Positions 4,583 to 7,451 of a DNA stretch of 7,451 nucleotides are shown here, in pieces. Position 1 is the stretch's first letter. Each line of letters opens with the position of its first letter. The stretch is from the NCBI GenBank assembly GCA_018882825.1, contig VERC01000115.1:1-7451 (forward strand), in the 5' to 3' direction. The notes under the pieces are model-generated. The model worked only from the letters and a program-made list of their open reading frames with translations, had not been told where the DNA came from and did no database searches. The stretch comes from Acidimicrobiia bacterium (GTDB taxonomy: Bacteria > Actinomycetota > Acidimicrobiia > Acidimicrobiales > Acidimicrobilacustridaceae). The position numbers and the translations under genes are program-made.

Positions 4583-7451
4583 GTTGCCGGACGGGTCGGT
4601 GTTGTTGATCGGATCCTGGTTGGCGTAGTCGTACCCGTTGGCCGAACCACCGACGACCGGATCGAGTTGCACGAAACGACCCAGCGCCGGGACGTACACA
4701 CGCGCTCCCATCATCTGGTACGTCGTCCTCAGCGCTTCGGTCTCGTTGCCGGAGGCCGCTTCGAACGTGGTGTTCGGGAGTGTGGGCCGGGCCGGGTTCG
4801 GAGTGGTGAGGACCTGACCGAAGGGATCGAAGACCTGCACGGTGCCCTGCAGCGCGCCGGCGCCGTCGGTGGTGAAGAAGAGGTTGCCGTCGATGGTGGT
4901 GTGCTGCCAGATGGCCGACGCCGCGCCGCCGGTGGTCGGCCGGGTCATGCTGACCCCGCCGGGCAGGCTGAACCGTTGGCCGGTGGGTCGCCCGTCGCCG
5001 TCGAGCAGCACGCCGGCACTTCCGTACCTGATGGTCCCGGCACCGGGTCCACCGGTGGTGGTCTTGGACACGATCGAGCCGCCGAGATCCCGTTCGTAGG
5101 TGACGGTGAGCGCGCCGTCGGTGGCCGAGACCAGACGGTTGGCGTTGTCGTAGGTGAACGTGTCGGGGCCGACGGTGGTCGCATTGCCACGATCGTCGTA
5201 GACGATGCCGGTCGAGGCGGCCGGGTCGGTGGTCGAGACGAGTTGCGACGCGTTGTCGTAGGTGTAGGTGTGATCACCGGTGACCACGCCGTCGTCGGTG
5301 ATCCTCTGGGTGAGTCGGTTCGACGCGGCGTCGAACGTCCACGCCCACGACTTCGCGGTCGACACCAGACCGGCGGTGACCGTCGCGCCGCTCAACCGAT
5401 TGTTGCTGTCGTAGCTGTAGGTGAACGTGGACGCACCGGTCGGGGCGGTGAGCGCCTCGCTGGAGACCGACCCGGCAGCGGAGATCTCGAGCTGGTCGGC
5501 GAAGGTTCCCGCTGGTGTGGTGGATCGCAGACTCACGACGCGGTTCTGATCGTTGTAGCCCGTGGTGGCGCGCACGCCGTTGCCGTAGAGCACCGATGCG
5601 ACGGTGCCATCGTCGTTGTAGGTGAGAGTGGCGACCGCCACGGCGTCGACCGCAATCGCCCCGAGCCATCCACGGGAGTCGTAGGTGTACGACTGCACCG
5701 TCGGGGCCGCGCCCTGTGCGGTGGTGGTCACGGTGGCGACCGCGCCGACCCGCACGTCGTAGGTGTAGCGCACCTCGATACCGAATCGATCGACGGCGCG
5801 CACCACCCGACCGAGAAGGTCGAGTTCGATCCGGGTCGCCGTGGTGGTGGTGCCGATGGTCTCGGTGGTCTCGGAGATCAGCGGGTTGCCATCCACTGCA
5901 TAGTCGGTCGTCGACTTCTGCGTGGTGCCCATGCCGAGCAGTTCGGTGGCGACGACCTGACCGCCCGGTCCGTAGGTGCGACACGACACGACCCCGCCGG
6001 GGGCCTGGGTGGCGACGACGCGACCGGCGTCGTCGAACCATTGCGTGGTGGTCGGACCGGTCCCGCCATCGGGGCCGGGCGCACTCACGGTCCTGGATGC
6101 CCCGCCCTGGTTGGCCGAGGACGCACCGGGACAAGACGACTTCGCGCTCTCCCGATCACCCCAGTAGGTGTAGGTGTACGAGGCACCGATGGCGCTGGTG
6201 ACCGCCGTCTGGCGCTCCCAGCTGTTCTTCCCCCTCGAGCCCTCGTAGGCGAAGGTGACCTTCGAGCCGGCCTGGTTCACCCGGGACGTGAGTCGACCGG
6301 ACGCCGGCTGCTCGTAGGACGAACGGGAGATGTTCTCCGCCGGGCCGCGCACGGCGGTCGGATCGTTCACCTTGGTGGTCGTCGCATACCCGTACTGGGG
6401 TCGCAATGCACTCGTCGGGATCGACTGCGACACTCCACCGGTGTCGGGACCGGACCAGGAGATGTCCATCGACGAACGCGAACTCGTCGAAGACAGATCG
6501 ATGCGGATCGGATTGAGTCCTTTCGACAACGGCAACGCGTCACACGCACCGTCGACGCACAGCACGTTGTTCACCCGCACCCGAGCGGTGGTGTTTCCGG
6601 AGGAGATCGTGTACACACCGGCGGTCGCCACGTCGATGGCACCGGTCATCAGGGCCGACCATCCACCGTTGTTGCCTGCAGGCGAGGACTCCCAGTTCAC
6701 GGTCAACGAACTGGACAGCGCCTCACCCCGCCGTGGACCGAGTTCCTGCACGCCGGTGCCGGTCGCGTTCTCGTCACTGGGCCAATAGGTGACATCGAGA
6801 CCGATCATGGCGACACCGTCGCCGCCAGTGGCGAACGACTGGTCGTACTCGCGTAACGTCGACTGCGCGTCGGCCAGTGACCCCTTCGACGGACCCCAGG
6901 TCTGCACGATGTTGCCACCCTCGTAGCGGTTCACCGTGGTCAGACCGTCGTACCCGGTCGACGACAGCAACTGGCCGCTGGTCAGGTCCCAGGTGTTGGT
7001 CGACGTCTGACCGGCAGCGTTGGTCGAACGCAGCGTGAAGAAGGTGGTGGGGTCGTACACCAGCGACACGATGGGGCCACCGAAGCACGAGTCGACGACC
7101 CAGGTCGACTGCGAGCTCTCGTAGTCGTAGGTCCGCACACACCGCACGTCACCGCTCGCGGCGTTCGGCGCGGTGACGGAGGCCACCTTGCCCTCCGGCG
7201 TGTAGTTCACCTCCGTCCAGAACTGCGCGTCGTCGGTCGCGATCACGCCAGAGGCCGCCGCCGACGCAACCAGCGGTGACCGGGTGCGGGCGATGCGACC
7301 AGCTGCGTCGTAGGCGACATCGAACACCTTCGCACCCGCCCCACGGGCTTCGGGGAAGTCGATGATGCGTCCGATGGACGGACCCACCGGGGTGTCGACG
7401 TAGAGGACAGCGGCGGTGGAGCCGTCCCAGAACTTGACGGCGCACAACATC
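3989..7451 (-). CDS. RHS/YD-repeat protein with PA14-like domain and unrecognised C-terminal tail (N-terminus cut by window edge)
   Basis: The frame is open from the right edge to TGA at 3989-3991, 1153 residues counted from the codon at 7450. That ATG is probably internal, because repeats are already under way there. Order: degenerate YD repeats (about 45-205, e.g. VAYDAAGRI), a PA14-like domain (about 215-352), more YD repeats (about 380-810, e.g. WFDDAGRVV, YDSNNRL, YDNANRL), the RHS-associated core (about 873-955, with GRFVQLDPV and DPINNTDPSG), hydrophobic Gly/Ala-rich segments (961-1035) and a soluble tail (1036-1153). RHS proteins form large beta-cocoon shells, usually secreted or surface-exposed, that often enclose a C-terminal effector released by cleavage near the DPxG motif. 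No immunity gene adjoins the stop. The hairpin at 3931-3958 lies just downstream. The N-terminal part, with any signal peptide, is outside the window. Confidence 0.93.
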   Translation of the reverse strand, partial: MLCAVKFWDGSTAAVLYVDTPVGPSIGRIIDFPEARGAGAKVFDVAYDAAGRIARTRSPLVASAAASGVIATDDAQFWTEVNYTPEGKVASVTAPNAASGDVRCVRTYDYESSQSTWVVDSCFGGPIVSLVYDPTTFFTLRSTNAAGQTSTNTWDLTSGQLLSSTGYDGLTTVNRYEGGNIVQTWGPSKGSLADAQSTLREYDQSFATGGDGVAMIGLDVTYWPSDENATGTGVQELGPRRGEALSSSLTVNWESSPAGNNGGWSALMTGAIDVATAGVYTISSGNTTARVRVNNVLCVDGACDALPLSKGLNPIRIDLSSTSSRSSMDISWSGPDTGGVSQSIPTSALRPQYGYATTTKVNDPTAVRGPAENISRSSYEQPASGRLTSRVNQAGSKVTFAYEGSRGKNSWERQTAVTSAIGASYTYTYWGDRESAKSSCPGASSANQGGASRTVSAPGPDGGTGPTTTQWFDDAGRVVATQAPGGVVSCRTYGPGGQVVATELLGMGTTQKSTTDYAVDGNPLISETTETIGTTTTATRIELDLLGRVVRAVDRFGIEVRYTYDVRVGAVATVTTTAQGAAPTVQSYTYDSRGWLGAIAVDAVAVATLTYNDDGTVASVLYGNGVRATTGYNDQNRVVSLRSTTPAGTFADQLEISAAGSVSSEALTAPTGASTFTYSYDSNNRLSGATVTAGLVSTAKSWAWTFDAASNRLTQRITDDGVVTGDHTYTYDNASQLVSTTDPAASTGIVYDDRGNATTVGPDTFTYDNANRLVSATDGALTVTYERDLGGSIVSKTTTGGPGAGTIRYGSAGVLLDGDGRPTGQRFSLPGGVSMTRPTTGGAASAIWQHTTIDGNLFFTTDGAGALQGTVQVFDPFGQVLTTPNPARPTLPNTTFEAASGNETEALRTTYQMMGARVYVPALGRFVQLDPVVGGSANGYDYANQDPINNTDPSGNETDNWLVTGIAAVASFGVAMLVAPARGALVGMLVGAVAGAAVGAAANGVAMLAAGETEFSVMRVGISVLAGAVGGGLAGRVKWARAQNKVPTQASEASVAAVRASVPEEARGAFDLQLSRDMTRVRTKYGLWSRVTGDEAKRVAFLREKLAEHSKRMIADWTPEPQVDPFMASMMRSHERWVSYNASKQPLGLSWRW
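4583..4834 (-). other. RHS-associated core domain
   Basis: Residues 873-956 follow the RHS-associated core pattern: VFDPFGQVL, then RTTYQMMGARVYVPALGRF, VQLDPVVGG, NGYDYANQDPINNTDPSG. The paired DP motifs (D946, D952) are the residues linked to autoproteolytic release of the C-terminal part in known Rhs toxins. Here the last motif is DPSGN rather than the common DPxGL, so cleavage is uncertain. Confidence 0.85.
5021..5818 (-). repeat. YD-repeat array in the RHS protein (clearest part)
   Basis: Residues about 545-810 carry about ten copies of a roughly 20-30-residue unit with Y/F-D/N-x-x-x-R/N-hydrophobic cores: LDLLGRVV, YDSRGWL, YNDDGTV, YNDQNRVV, YDSNNRL, FDAASNRL, YDNASQL, YDDRGNA, YDNANRL. 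Two units, TYDNASQLVSTTD and TYDNANRLVSATD, are near-identical and also similar in DNA (about 5113-5163 and 5222-5272), suggesting fairly recent duplication or exchange within the gene. Confidence 0.8.
6395..6808 (-). other. PA14-like domain inserted in the RHS repeats
   Basis: Residues about 215-352 of the RHS protein break the YD-repeat pattern. They show PA14 features: a start in IGLDVTYWPSDE, then VNWESSPAG, GWSALMTGAIDVATAGVYTI (the typical 'aGtYtf' strand), RVRVNNVLCVDG, GLNPIRIDLSST, and SMDISWSGPDTG near the end. PA14 domains commonly bind carbohydrate and occur in surface proteins and toxins. C298 and C303 could form a disulphide. No ligand can be predicted. Confidence 0.7.

Noticed and set aside
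5021..5818. CRISPR-like periodic repeats
   Set aside because: The periodicity is protein-level YD repeats with variable units and spacing; no constant repeat with unique spacers.
4049..6856. 935-codon open frame on the plus strand opposite the RHS gene
   Set aside because: It is a high-GC antisense shadow: composition is His/Arg/Gly-rich without any domain pattern, while the minus strand shows clear RHS motifs throughout.

Overview
The window comes from a GC-rich bacterium, most likely an actinomycete-lineage actinobacterium. The best evidence is a tandem pair of ArsA/Get3-like ATPases that resemble, motif by motif, the mycobacterial pair Rv3679/Rv3680 (BagA/BagB). GTG starts, a possible leaderless start and TAnnnT-type -10 boxes fit this. 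An Acidimicrobiia-like source is possible but is only an impression; no marker gene is present.

Layout: (a) 1-1224, minus strand: a membrane protein of the NfeD/ClpP-class protease family, cut at its C-terminal end by the left window edge and with a degenerate protease domain. (b) 1212-3265, plus strand: two ArsA/Get3-like ATPases overlapping by 4 bases (ATGA), starting divergently from the NfeD gene so that the two coding regions overlap by 13 bases. (c) 3320-3790, plus strand: a single-domain response-regulator-like receiver protein with an acidic Ala-rich tail. (d) 3849-3925, plus strand: tRNA-Pro(CGG) with encoded CCA, followed by a 12-bp hairpin. (e) 3989-7451, minus strand: most of a large RHS/YD-repeat protein running off the right edge, with an inserted PA14-like domain, an RHS core and a C-terminal tail of about 197 residues that starts with glycine/alanine-rich hydrophobic segments.

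Parts (a) to (d) look like ordinary chromosomal genes. The ATPase pair is probably one operon, perhaps with the receiver gene as third cistron, although that gene also has a possible promoter of its own. The RHS gene next to the 3' end of a tRNA gene looks like accessory DNA. Its tail is the least explained part of the window: I recognise no toxin family, and no immunity gene fits in the 63 bases between the tRNA and its stop codon. No CRISPR array, insertion sequence, integrase or origin is visible. No stretch longer than 300 bases lacks a gene.
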